NCBI GenBank assembly: GCA_903875225.1
Contig: CAIQVJ010000013.1
Span: 1-64,000, forward strand
DNA: 64,000 nt
Direction: 5' to 3'
From: an uncultured Pseudomonadota bacterium
GTDB lineage: Bacteria > Myxococcota_A > UBA796 > SXON01
The notes under the pieces were generated by a model that was not told the origin of the DNA, did not search any database, and was given only the letters and a program-made list of their open reading frames with translations. This document shows, one piece after another, positions 24,465-32,104 of the stretch. Each line of letters opens with the position of its first letter. Position 1 is the stretch's first letter. The translations under genes and the position numbers were made by a program.

Positions 24465-24785
24465 CTACTTGATGCCGAGGATCGTGTCGATCGAGATGCC
24501 GTCCACGACCACCGGCACGACGGCCCCGTCGATCTTCACGTTGAGGGTGTGACCCGATCCGCCGACGACCGCAGCGGTCTTGCCCGCGGTGCTCGTGCTC
24601 ACGGCACAGGTGATCCCCGTCGAGGGGCCGTAGCACTTCACGTCCCAGGTCACCTTCGTGTAGGTGAACGTGGCCACCTTCACGGGTGCCGTGGCGGTCG
24701 CGATCTGTGTAGCCGTGACGCCGGTCACCGCGGTGGAGTGGATGGGTTCGGCGGCGAAGGCGAGGGAAGCGAGGAGGACGATCAC
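24465..24785 (-). CDS. small secreted protein
   Basis: 106 residues from GTG 24785 with GGAG about five bases upstream. The N-terminus MIVLLASLAFAAEPIH is a signal peptide cut after Ala-Phe-Ala-Ala or close by. The mature ~95 residues are Thr/Val-rich and almost entirely beta (VATFTYTKVTWDVKCYG, then TLNVKIDGAVVPVVVDG), with two Cys that could form a disulfide. It resembles a small Ig-like or jelly-roll module, but I recognise no family. It stands alone between the membrane-protein operon and the FGE remnant. Confidence 0.65.
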   Translation of the reverse strand: MIVLLASLAFAAEPIHSTAVTGVTATQIATATAPVKVATFTYTKVTWDVKCYGPSTGITCAVSTSTAGKTAAVVGGSGHTLNVKIDGAVVPVVVDGISIDTILGIK

Positions 24786-24875
24786 GGAGACTCCGGAGCG
24801 GGGCGGCTGAGGGTAACCCGGGGGTGGGGGTGGATCGGGCTCCCGACGGCGCGGGCCCAGGCGGCCTGCGCTGCC

Positions 24876-25118
24876 CTACGGCGCTGTGAGGGCCAGGCGG
24901 AACCCGAGGTCTTCGTCCGTGAAGATGGTGTCCAACCGGGCGCGCCCGGCCGGGCGGATGTCGCCGGGCAGGTTCTCCGCCGACCCGCCGCGGTTGATCC
25001 GAGAGTCACCCTGCGCCGCGCCACGCGGATCGGTCACCGGGCCGGTCGGTGGTCGCCGTACCAGCGCCCATCACGTCCACTCCGCCTGCGTGACCTCGTG
25101 CTCCATCAGGTACACCAG
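24876..25118 (-). pseudogene. remnant of a formylglycine-generating-enzyme (sulfatase-modifying factor) gene
   Basis: The minus strand reads VYLMEHEVTQAEW at 25115-25077, the start signature of FGE-sulfatase domains. After a TGA and a frame change it reads GRWYGDH and then VTDPRGAAQGDSRINRGG, SAENLPGD, RARLDTIFTDEDLGFRLA, ending at TAG 24878-24876, the C-terminal signature of the same family. The ~200 residues normally between are missing. The 5' end overlaps the stop of the DMT transporter gene in another frame. The simplest reading is an internal deletion plus frameshift in a former gene. FGEs and relatives oxidise a Cys/Ser or act as non-catalytic binding domains; this piece cannot fold. 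Confidence 0.75.
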
Positions 25119-25993
25119 ACGATCCACACAGCCCCACCGGCAGCGATCGTCGCACCCGCCACCTGTCGCCCGCTCAGCCGCTCCTTCAGCACCACCCTCG
25201 CCAGCACGAGGATGTAGACGGTCGCCATCTGGTTGAGCATCGCAGCGAGCGAAGCCGGGGCCCACTTGAACCCGCCGAGCCACAACAGCAGCGACACGTA
25301 GGGCCCGAGGATCGCAGCCGGGATCAGCGACCGCCAGAGCGGCTGCGGCCGGAACGCGACGCGCGCCACCGGCCACTGCCTGGCCAGCGTGATCCAGGCG
25401 GTCTGCCCAGCCAGCCCGAAGAGCAGCCGGGTGCACGTCAACTCCACGAGGTTCGATGCGGCGAGTGCCGGTTTGGCGATCACGATGCCGACTGCGGTGC
25501 CGCCGATCGCCCCGAGGCAGTAGAGCATGCCGATCGCGCGGTCCCGGCCCTCGATCCCGGCGAACACGCCGCGCTGCACCGTGGCGATCGTCACCCCCAC
25601 GACCACCGCCAGGGCGCCAATCAGGAAGCTGCGGCTGATCGGCTCGCCCAGCACTGCCCAGGCGAGGAACACGAGCAGGGGTGCATAGATGGTGTCCACC
25701 ACGGCCAGCCGGGCGGCGCCCACCCGGCGCAGGCCCTCGAAGAGCAGGGTATCGGCCAGCGCCAGCCCGATGAGGCCGCTGGTCCCGAGGCGAACCCAGT
25801 CGGAGAGCGAGCGGTCGAGCGGGATGCCGATGCCCAGGACGAGCATCGTGAGGCCGAGGAGCCCGACCCCGGCCACGTTCTTGAACAGGTTGAGCGAGAG
25901 CGCCGGCGCGCCGTCGGACTGCTTGAAGAGGATGACCGCCACCGACCAGGCGAGGGGGGCGAGCAGCGCGCAGATCTCGCCGAGGGGCAGCAT
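25106..25993 (-). CDS. EamA/DMT-superfamily transporter
   Basis: 295 residues from ATG 25993; the frame is open further upstream, but the protein pattern begins here. Ten hydrophobic helices in two five-helix EamA halves (LLAPLAWSVAVILFKQS starts the first; IGMLYCLGAIGGTAVGIVIA the second), with the typical 'ADTLLFEGLRRVGAARLAVV' and 'LNQMATVYILVLARVVLKER' segments. The family exports metabolites such as amino acids or nucleotide precursors across the inner membrane. The substrate is unknown. Its stop lies in the FGE remnant, so the transporter's last codons may be altered. Confidence 0.88.
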   Translation of the reverse strand: MLPLGEICALLAPLAWSVAVILFKQSDGAPALSLNLFKNVAGVGLLGLTMLVLGIGIPLDRSLSDWVRLGTSGLIGLALADTLLFEGLRRVGAARLAVVDTIYAPLLVFLAWAVLGEPISRSFLIGALAVVVGVTIATVQRGVFAGIEGRDRAIGMLYCLGAIGGTAVGIVIAKPALAASNLVELTCTRLLFGLAGQTAWITLARQWPVARVAFRPQPLWRSLIPAAILGPYVSLLLWLGGFKWAPASLAAMLNQMATVYILVLARVVLKERLSGRQVAGATIAAGGAVWIVWCT

Positions 25994-26082
25994 GTCGCGC
26001 CGTGTAACGCTCGCGGCCCGCAAGCACGTCGGGCACCACCACGTGCCGCCTGTGTCGTCTGCCTCTCGGGCCGCCCCGGGGT

Positions 26083-26502
26083 TCAGGTCGTGTGCGCTGC
26101 CGGTTGCCCTGCGAGCAGGGCTGGGATGCGCTGGCTCATCATCTTGATCCACCCGTCGCGCATGCCGTCGAACGCCACGCGCTGACGGGCATCGTCGAGG
26201 TCGAACCCGGCGTGCTCGAGGTGCAGGCGCGTGCCGTCCCCCTCCGCCTCCAGGCGCCAGGTCACCACGGTGTCCGGCGGCGGGTTCTGCCAGGAGTAGG
26301 CCAGCACGCGCTGCGGCTCCAGGGCGGTCACCTCGCACTGTGTGCTCCCCCAGCCGCCGGTGTCGAACGCAAAATGGTGCCCGACGCGGGGCCGGAAGTC
26401 GTTCTTCATCAGCCAGCGGCTGATCTGGTCGGGATCGGTGAGGGCATCCCACACCCGGGCTGGGGAGGCGGCGAGCAGGGTGTCGTGGGTGATCGAGGTC
26501 AT
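26083..26502 (-). CDS. AHSA1/SRPBCC-family protein
   Basis: 139 residues from ATG 26502 with AAGAGGA five bases upstream. It has the Aha1-C/activator-like SRPBCC pattern: HDTLLAASPARVWDALTDP, ISRWLMKNDFRPRVG, CEVTALEPQRVLAYSW, then TVVTWRLEAEGDGTRLHLEH and a long C-terminal helix (GWIKMMSQRIPALL). The fold makes a hydrophobic cavity; family members bind small ligands and many sit beside ArsR regulators, which is not so here. It lies upstream of the DMT transporter gene in the same direction, with an 89-bp gap. Ligand unknown. Confidence 0.88.
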   Translation of the reverse strand: MTSITHDTLLAASPARVWDALTDPDQISRWLMKNDFRPRVGHHFAFDTGGWGSTQCEVTALEPQRVLAYSWQNPPPDTVVTWRLEAEGDGTRLHLEHAGFDLDDARQRVAFDGMRDGWIKMMSQRIPALLAGQPAAHTT

Positions 26503-26684
26503 CGCGTTCCTCTTGCGGGAGGGCGCTGCTATCTGGTCGGCGGGGGCGCTGGCGACAGGGTGCGCTCGTGCCGGGTGCGTTCCGGTGCGGCGAGGTGGGG
26601 TGCGCATGTCCCAATGAGGCGGGCGCGGAGTACCCCTCCTGCCCACAATCCGCATGACAGCTGCATCGTCGAGAGGCCGCGCGT

Positions 26685-26700
26685 TGGCACGGTTCCTGCT
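26685..26700 (+). promoter_or_regulatory. sigma-54-type promoter before the MYXO-CTERM gene
   Basis: TGGCACGGTTCCTGCT has GG and GC ten bases apart and differs from TGGCACG-N4-TTGCW only at the first T of TTGC. The start of transcription would fall near 26711, on the AGAGG (26711-26715) that serves ATG 26721. Confidence 0.5.
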
Positions 26701-26720
26701 TCACCGGCGCAGAGGTCCAC

Positions 26721-28070
26721 ATGCTGCTCCTGCTCACCCTGCACCCCGCCTTCGCCGGAGACGTGGAGATCCACGACTCCCTCGCGAACTCATCCTCAGC
26801 CTCCGTGGTCTACGGCGGGACGTTCACCGGCGCGGGCTGGCGCGTGGACGACCCCAACTCCCGCATGTACTGGGACTTCGGGCAGCAGGTCGACACAGGC
26901 GACATCTCGGTCACCATCGACGACATCAGCTGGGACAACCTGACCGGGGAGAACAACCACCTCATCGAACTCTTCGACGCCGGGGGGCACTTCTCGGGGG
27001 CCACGCGGGCGATCAACCTGCGGGTGTACGGCGCAGGCGACGGCACCGCGGCGGACTGGGGAGAGGTCAAGCTGAAGGTGTGGGACCCGAGCAACGCCGC
27101 GGAGGCGCGCGCCTCGGCGCAGGACTGGGACGGCGGCCCGCACGTGTGGCGCATCACCTGGAACCCCTCGGAGTGCGTGCTCTACCGGGACGGCGCCGAG
27201 CTCATCCGGCTCGACGTGAGCGCGATCGACACCCGCGTGGGTACGCTCTGGCTGCCGCTCGATGACTGGGCCGGCGACTACAGCGCGCCGATCGGAACGC
27301 TGTACTCGCACCTCGATCTGTCTGCGAGCGCTCCGTCCACCGAAGACACGGGTGCGCTGCCCGACGACGGGGACCCCGCCACCTTCACGCCGATCGACGA
27401 CGTCACGGCTGCAAGCTGGGAGAGCGCGGTCTACCCGGACGTGCACGATCTGTCGGTGGAGGGCGATGGGACCGCGGCGACCGCCGTCACCTGGATGAAG
27501 TTCGATCTCTCCGCCATCACCGCTCCGATCACCTCGGCGACGCTCACGCTCCATGCCCAGTCCATCGACAGCGCGGATGGTGACGGGGGAGAACTGCACC
27601 TCGGCCCGAACACGGCCTGGAGCGAGCAGACGGTGACCTGGGCCACGCGGCCGGAGCTGGGCGCCCTGCTCGGGACCTACCCGCACGTGAGCCCTGGAGA
27701 CGTCGAGACGTTTGACGTGTCCGGTGCGATCACGGCGGGCGGGGTCTACGCGTTCGCGCTGGCCTCCACGGGCGCCAACGGAACGCACTTCTCGTCGAAG
27801 GAGGACGCAGGCGGGAGCGCGGCGCCCGTGCTCAGGATCACCACCGGGTCGGCCACCTCCGACACCGGCCAGGGAGAGGACTCGGCCGGGACCGGGGACA
27901 GCCACGCTCAAGGCGACAGCAGCCGTGACACGGCCGGTGGGCCCCAGGATCCCGTCTCGAACCTCGGGTGCGGCTGCGCCTCCGGCGGCGGGGGCCTCAG
28001 CCTCGCCGTGGCGTTCGCTGCGCTCGGGCTGGTCGCGGGGCGCAGGCGGGGCGTGCCTCGGAGCTCGTAG
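26721..28070 (+). CDS. surface protein with DNRLRE-like domain and MYXO-CTERM sorting tail
   Basis: 449 residues. Short signal peptide MLLLLTLHPAFAG, with AGAGG five bases before the ATG. Residues ~15-200 form a jelly-roll, LamG/glucanase-like domain (WRVDDPNSRMYWDFGQQ; VWRITWNPSECVLYRDG). Residues ~215-375 match the DNRLRE/CBM96 pattern (SWESAVYPDVHDLSVEG, MKFDLSAI, LHLGPNTAWSEQTVTWATRP). A Thr/Ser/Asp/Gly linker leads to GCGCASGGGG, a hydrophobic helix and GRRR, the MYXO-CTERM tail, where the Cys is processed by a myxosortase for outer-surface attachment. Probably a surface carbohydrate-binding protein. Its stop is 4 bp from the opposing kinase gene's stop. Confidence 0.85.
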   Translation: MLLLLTLHPAFAGDVEIHDSLANSSSASVVYGGTFTGAGWRVDDPNSRMYWDFGQQVDTGDISVTIDDISWDNLTGENNHLIELFDAGGHFSGATRAINLRVYGAGDGTAADWGEVKLKVWDPSNAAEARASAQDWDGGPHVWRITWNPSECVLYRDGAELIRLDVSAIDTRVGTLWLPLDDWAGDYSAPIGTLYSHLDLSASAPSTEDTGALPDDGDPATFTPIDDVTAASWESAVYPDVHDLSVEGDGTAATAVTWMKFDLSAITAPITSATLTLHAQSIDSADGDGGELHLGPNTAWSEQTVTWATRPELGALLGTYPHVSPGDVETFDVSGAITAGGVYAFALASTGANGTHFSSKEDAGGSAAPVLRITTGSATSDTGQGEDSAGTGDSHAQGDSSRDTAGGPQDPVSNLGCGCASGGGGLSLAVAFAALGLVAGRRRGVPRSS

Positions 28071-28074
28071 GCCC

Positions 28075-29148
28075 TCAGGCCCTCCCCAGCTCGATCCACA
28101 CCCGGGCGCCGCCCTCCTTGCGGTTCTCGGCCCCGGCCTCGCCGCCGTGGGCTTCGGCGATCTGGCGCACCAGGGCGAGCCCCAGCCCTTCGCCGCGAGG
28201 ACGGCTGTCCGGTCCGCGCCAGAACGGCTCGAACGCCCGGACCTCGTCGCCGGGCGCGAAGCCGGGGCCGTCGTCCTCGACCTCGAACCGCACCCGCAAC
28301 AGGCGCCCGCGGAGGCGCAGCCGGACATGGGTGCCCCCGTAGCGCCGGGCGTTGTCCAGCAGTGTCGCCAGGGCCCGGGCCAGCAGCGTCGGGTCGGCGC
28401 GGACCGCCCCGGTCTCGGGTACCGGCCCCGGGTCGAAGGTCTCGGGCGGCAGGCGGGCGGCCTCCACGGCGCGCTGTGCGAGCTCCGCCGCGGAGATCTC
28501 CCGGGGCGCCACGGCCTCGAAGTCGATGCGCGCGGCCGCGAGGAGGTCCCCCACGAGGCCGTCCATGGCGTCGATCTCTGCCTGGAGGTCGTCGTGGAAC
28601 GTGGCGGGCGCAGAGCCCTCGCGCGCCATCTCGATGAGCACACGGGCGCGTCCCAACGGGCTACGCAGCTCATGGGAGACCGCAGCCATCAGCGCGCGCT
28701 GGTCCTTGAGCTGCCGCGCCACGCGGTCTGCCATGCCGCGCAGCGCGCCGGCCACCTCGCCGACCTCCTGGGGTCCACCGTCCGAACCCAGCTGGTCCCG
28801 GCTCCCCAGCGCACCGTCCCGCAGGTCGCCCGCCACCGTGGCGAGGCGCTGCAAGGGCCAGGCGATGCGCATCGACGCCATCCAGGACAGCGGCCAGAGC
28901 GCTGCGAAGATCGAGATCGCCAGGCATGCCATCCCAAAGCCGGCGCCCCCCACGCTCGCCACGTGCAGCGCGAATCCGGCGCTAGCGCCGAGCATGGCCG
29001 CCACGAGGAGAAAGGCGACCAGCGTCCGGTGGATGCCGCGGGCGAGGATCCAGGCGAGCGGCGGGCGCCCACCGCGCCAGCGGTGGGGACGTCGGGGGCC
29101 TGTACGCTTTCCTTCGGGAGGCGCGTCGGGGGCTCCGGGCGGGCTCAT
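28075..29148 (-). CDS. sensor histidine kinase (HAMP, HisKA, HATPase_c)
   Basis: 357 residues. A basic cytoplasmic N-terminus, two membrane helices (~40-62 and ~68-90) with almost no periplasmic loop, a HAMP segment (RIAWPLQRLATVAGDLRDG), the phospho-acceptor box AAVSHELRSPLGRARVLI, N-box TLLDNARRYGG, G1 DDGPGF and G2 GEGLGLALV. All catalytic motifs are intact. The start overlaps the regulator's stop (ATGA). With hardly any sensor loop, the signal is probably sensed in the membrane or through the Spy-like partner encoded upstream. Layout resembles CpxA systems. Confidence 0.95.
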   Translation of the reverse strand: MSPPGAPDAPPEGKRTGPRRPHRWRGGRPPLAWILARGIHRTLVAFLLVAAMLGASAGFALHVASVGGAGFGMACLAISIFAALWPLSWMASMRIAWPLQRLATVAGDLRDGALGSRDQLGSDGGPQEVGEVAGALRGMADRVARQLKDQRALMAAVSHELRSPLGRARVLIEMAREGSAPATFHDDLQAEIDAMDGLVGDLLAAARIDFEAVAPREISAAELAQRAVEAARLPPETFDPGPVPETGAVRADPTLLARALATLLDNARRYGGTHVRLRLRGRLLRVRFEVEDDGPGFAPGDEVRAFEPFWRGPDSRPRGEGLGLALVRQIAEAHGGEAGAENRKEGGARVWIELGRA

Positions 29149-29831
29149 CCGGGCTCCCGCACGAGCACGTAGCCAGCCCCACGGACTGTCTTCAAACGGG
29201 CGGGGTCTTTCGCGTCGTCGCCCAGCTTGGCGCGCAGGTGGGAGATGTGGACGTCCACCGTGCGGTCGTTCACGATGGTGTCGGCGCGACCGGCGGCGTC
29301 CCAGAGGGCGTCGCGGGGGACGACCCGACCGGCGCGTTCGGCGAGCGCGAGGAGCATGTCGAATTCGAGGGCCGTCAGCTGCAGGTGGCGCTCCCCGATC
29401 TGCGCCGTGCGTGCCCCGGGGTCGATCTCGAGATCCGCGATGACCAGCTTGCGGCCGGCGCTCGCGGGCGCCGTCCGGCGCAGGACCGCCCGGATGCGGG
29501 CCAGCAGTTCGCGGGGGTAGACGGGCTTGGACAGGTAGTCGTCCGCGCCGAGCTCGAGGCCCACCACGCGGTCCGTCTCGTCCCCGCGCGCCGTGAGCAT
29601 CACGACGGGCACCGCGCTGTGCTGCCGCAGGCGCCGCAGCACCTCGAGCCCGTCCATCCCCGGCATCATGATGTCGAGGACGACGAGGTCCACCCCCCCA
29701 GCGCCCAGCGCGCGCAGCCCCTGCGACCCGTCCGGTGCGTGCGAGAGCACGACATCGTGCGGGGCGAGGTAGGCCGACAACAGCGAAGCGAGCTTCGCGT
29801 CGTCGTCGATGAGCAGCGCGCGGATGGGCAT
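29145..29831 (-). CDS. OmpR/PhoB-family response regulator
   Basis: 228 residues. Receiver domain 1-115 with the acidic pocket (LLIDDDAK), phospho-acceptor Asp in LVVLDIMMPGMDG, the Thr in MLTARGDETD and Lys in YLSKPVYPRE. Winged-helix DNA-binding domain ~130-226 (LTALEFDMLLALAERAG, then VNDRTVDVHISHLRAKLGDD and VRGAGYVLV). It is a full-length, apparently active regulator, 9 bp after the Spy-like gene and overlapping the kinase gene by 4 bp. The family binds tandem direct half-sites about 10-11 bp apart; such repeats lie at 30437-30477. Confidence 0.96.
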   Translation of the reverse strand: MPIRALLIDDDAKLASLLSAYLAPHDVVLSHAPDGSQGLRALGAGGVDLVVLDIMMPGMDGLEVLRRLRQHSAVPVVMLTARGDETDRVVGLELGADDYLSKPVYPRELLARIRAVLRRTAPASAGRKLVIADLEIDPGARTAQIGERHLQLTALEFDMLLALAERAGRVVPRDALWDAAGRADTIVNDRTVDVHISHLRAKLGDDAKDPARLKTVRGAGYVLVREPG

Positions 29832-29840
29832 CGGGCAGGC

Positions 29841-30356
29841 TTATGCGACCGTGGCCTTCGCGAGCCAGTCGGCAGCCTTCTTCCGCTGCTCCGCGTCGAG
29901 CACGGCGTGGATCTGCTTCACCGCCGAGAGCGCTTCGCGGCGCGTGCGGGCCAGCGCGTCGTCCTGGCGCGCGAAGATCGCTGCGAGAGCGCCGTCGTCG
30001 AGCTTCTCACCGCGGAGCGCGTCGGCGAGCGGCGCGTGGGTGGCCGAGAGCTCCGCCTTGAGCTCCTTGAGCGACGCGTGCAGGTCGTCGAGCGCGTGGT
30101 CGACGATGGGCTCCTGCTCCTCGTCCACCTCGAGGCGGCGCTTGAGCACCTCCCCGGCTGCGCGGGCGACCTGCTCCCCCGCGAGGCCGGCGCCGCGCCC
30201 GCCCCACTTGCCCCAGCCGCCGCGCCGGCCGCGCCGGGGGCCGCAGCATCGGCCGGAGTACCCACCCTGCGCGAACGCGCGATGACGCCAGAACGCGGCG
30301 CGGGCCATGGAGACGAGACCGAACAGACAGAGACCGACAACGAGGCAGCTGGACAT
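29841..30356 (-). CDS. Spy/CpxP-like periplasmic or membrane-tethered protein
   Basis: 171 residues from ATG 30356. One hydrophobic N-terminal segment (MSSCLVVGLCLFGLVSMARA), then an Arg/Gly region with two adjacent Cys (GRCCGPRRGRRGG) and a long four-helix part (~60-171) rich in Asp, Glu, Leu and Arg, ending LDAEQRKKAADWLAK, close to the LTxxQ motif of Spy/CpxP chaperones. First gene of the operon with the regulator and kinase. In Cpx-type systems the CpxP protein inhibits the kinase until misfolded protein or metal draws it away; that role is inferred. Cys-Cys and Arg/Gly might bind metal. Confidence 0.8.
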   Translation of the reverse strand: MSSCLVVGLCLFGLVSMARAAFWRHRAFAQGGYSGRCCGPRRGRRGGWGKWGGRGAGLAGEQVARAAGEVLKRRLEVDEEQEPIVDHALDDLHASLKELKAELSATHAPLADALRGEKLDDGALAAIFARQDDALARTRREALSAVKQIHAVLDAEQRKKAADWLAKATVA

Positions 30357-30436
30357 GGGAGTTTCCCTGGGCTTGATTCTTTACCGACATGAGCGAGGGC
30401 AGGAGCGCCGTCACACGAGGAGAGGATGGAGCCCGA

Positions 30437-30477
30437 GTGTGAAGCCCCGGTGCCGTGCAGTGTGAAGAAGTGCGAAG
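30437..30477. promoter_or_regulatory. direct repeats GTGTGAAG/GTGTGAAG/GTGCGAAG in a divergent promoter region
   Basis: GTGTGAAG occurs at 30437-30444 and 30460-30467, and GTGCGAAG at 30470-30477. The last two are 10 bp apart, one helical turn, as for OmpR-family half-sites. They sit in the 187-bp spacer between the Spy-like gene and the 280-residue membrane protein gene. A candidate autoregulatory operator. Confidence 0.35.
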
Positions 30478-30543
30478 AGTCGGATAGGACGCCCGCGGAC
30501 CGAGGTCCGGCATGCTCGCTCTGTCTTCACCCCGTGGGTCTCC

Positions 30544-31386
30544 GTGAGCCTCCTGGCCGCCCGGGCGAAGGGGCTCGCATGGGGGTGCGGGGTGCAGGCG
30601 GCCGCGCTCGGTTGGTTGCTGCTGGTGTGCAGCGCATTCGCGCTCACGTCGCCGTCGCTGCCGCGGGACGCGAGGCCCTGGGCGGTCTTCCTCGCGCTGG
30701 GAACCTGGGCGGGCACCACGCTGCCCGCCGTGATCATCGGCGGCATCGTCATGAGCCGCCGCCGGAACGCGACGCTCGACCGCGCCTTCGAGGGCCTGGG
30801 ACCGGGCCGGGCGATCGGCCCGGTCGCTCGCGGCTGGTCCTGTCTGGTGAACGGGCGGGAGGTGAACGCCTGGTTCTCGCGGGCGCCGCAGATCGAGCTC
30901 TACGTCAGCGCGCGAACGAAGACGCAGGCCGAGTTTGCACGGCCCGGTGCGGGCTCCCATGTGGCCGGCGCCCTGTCGTGGGCGAACGGGCTCGTCGCGC
31001 GCGCGGCTGACGCCGAGTGGATCACCGCGTTCGTGGAGTCCCCGGGGGTCGCGGACACGCTCGGGGCGCTGCTCCCCGAGGGGGATGGTGCCCGGCGCCT
31101 CCAGGTACTCCCGGATTCGGTGAAATACACGTGGCGCGGCTTGAACCTCGACGAGCTCACCGACGAGAGCGTGGGCATGCTCATCGATCGGCTGGATGGG
31201 CTCGCGCGCGCCGCCGACCGTGTCCCTGCGCCCGCGACACCGGCCGCGCCGGGTCTGGCATCGAAGCTGCGCACGAACCGGGGGAGCCTCGGGAGCTTCC
31301 TCGCGCTCGTGCTGGGCGTGGTGACGATCGTCGTCGTGCTCTCCGCCGCGATCGCCGCGCTGGTGATCGGCGCAAGCTGGCACTGA
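30544..31386 (+). CDS. membrane protein of unknown function
   Basis: 280 residues from GTG 30544. Two membrane helices at the N-terminus (~17-34 and ~45-68), a ~170-residue soluble domain in between (GWSCLVNGREVNAWFSRAPQ, then LYVSARTKTQ, and later VKYTWRGLNLDELTDES), and one C-terminal helix (FLALVLGVVTIVVVLSAAIAA). The soluble part would lie in the cytoplasm or periplasm depending on topology. No family is recognised. It is divergent from the envelope-stress operon and may share its regulation through the direct repeats. No good ribosome site is visible. Confidence 0.7.
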   Translation: MSLLAARAKGLAWGCGVQAAALGWLLLVCSAFALTSPSLPRDARPWAVFLALGTWAGTTLPAVIIGGIVMSRRRNATLDRAFEGLGPGRAIGPVARGWSCLVNGREVNAWFSRAPQIELYVSARTKTQAEFARPGAGSHVAGALSWANGLVARAADAEWITAFVESPGVADTLGALLPEGDGARRLQVLPDSVKYTWRGLNLDELTDESVGMLIDRLDGLARAADRVPAPATPAAPGLASKLRTNRGSLGSFLALVLGVVTIVVVLSAAIAALVIGASWH

Positions 31387-31419
31387 CCGCCCGGCCGGGC
31401 ATCCCCGGGTGGGAAGGGG

Positions 31420-32061
31420 CTACCGGATGGTGGAGGCGTCGTCGCTCATCAACAGCGGACCCTGGGCGGGCGTGACGATCTCGTAGCGGGCGTGCGGATC
31501 CTCGAGCGGATGTACCGTGCCGAACACCGTGACCATCTCGCCCGGCTCGAAGGCGGCCTCGCGGTAGCGGAGCCGGCGGTTGAGCCCGAGCGTGTTCGTG
31601 TCGTCGCGCCCGTACTTGCGGAGCACGCTGAGCTCGACCTCGGTGGCATCGTCGAACAGCCCGGACCCGGTGGTGACGTCGCGCGGGGAGGCGACCCGCG
31701 GGTGCTGGCACCGCACGATGGCGACGGCGCTGCGATCGTCCAGGTAGAAGTCCACACCGCGCTCCTCGCGGATCACCTCGACCCAGCGCCCGGACCTGCC
31801 CGACGAGCGGTACTCGTCGACGTACATGCCGTACCAGACGCACCGCCGTCCCGAAAGGGGCCCCCGCAGCTCCTCGGAGGCCGACCGTATGCGGCCTGTC
31901 ACCCGCACCTGCATCCCGTCGCTGGTGCGCTTGAGCGGGGTGACGGGCGAGGCCCGGAGCATCCGCTTCGTGACGTTCTCTTCGCTGTAGTACCAGAACG
32001 CACCCGAAACGGCGAGCGTGCCGACGACGATGGCGAGGAAGAGCGTGGGCTCGGCTGGCAT
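31420..32061 (-). CDS. GIDE-domain membrane protein
   Basis: 213 residues from ATG 32061 with GGAG six bases upstream. One N-terminal membrane helix (LFLAIVVGTLAVSGAFWYY) followed by a beta-rich domain: DGMQVRVTGRIRSASE, then LRGPLSGRRCVWYGMYVDEY, GVDFYLDDRSAVAIV, and a late EPGEMVTVFGTVHPLED. This is the pattern of the GIDE domain, found in eukaryotic mitochondrial E3 ligases MUL1/GIDE and in many bacterial membrane proteins that lack the RING finger, as here. Its biochemical role in bacteria is not known. The gene converges on the 280-residue membrane protein gene. Confidence 0.75.
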   Translation of the reverse strand: MPAEPTLFLAIVVGTLAVSGAFWYYSEENVTKRMLRASPVTPLKRTSDGMQVRVTGRIRSASEELRGPLSGRRCVWYGMYVDEYRSSGRSGRWVEVIREERGVDFYLDDRSAVAIVRCQHPRVASPRDVTTGSGLFDDATEVELSVLRKYGRDDTNTLGLNRRLRYREAAFEPGEMVTVFGTVHPLEDPHARYEIVTPAQGPLLMSDDASTIR

Positions 32062-32104
32062 GCGGACTCCGGTGGTGGAACAGTACCGCAATCCGCGCGT
32101 GGAG

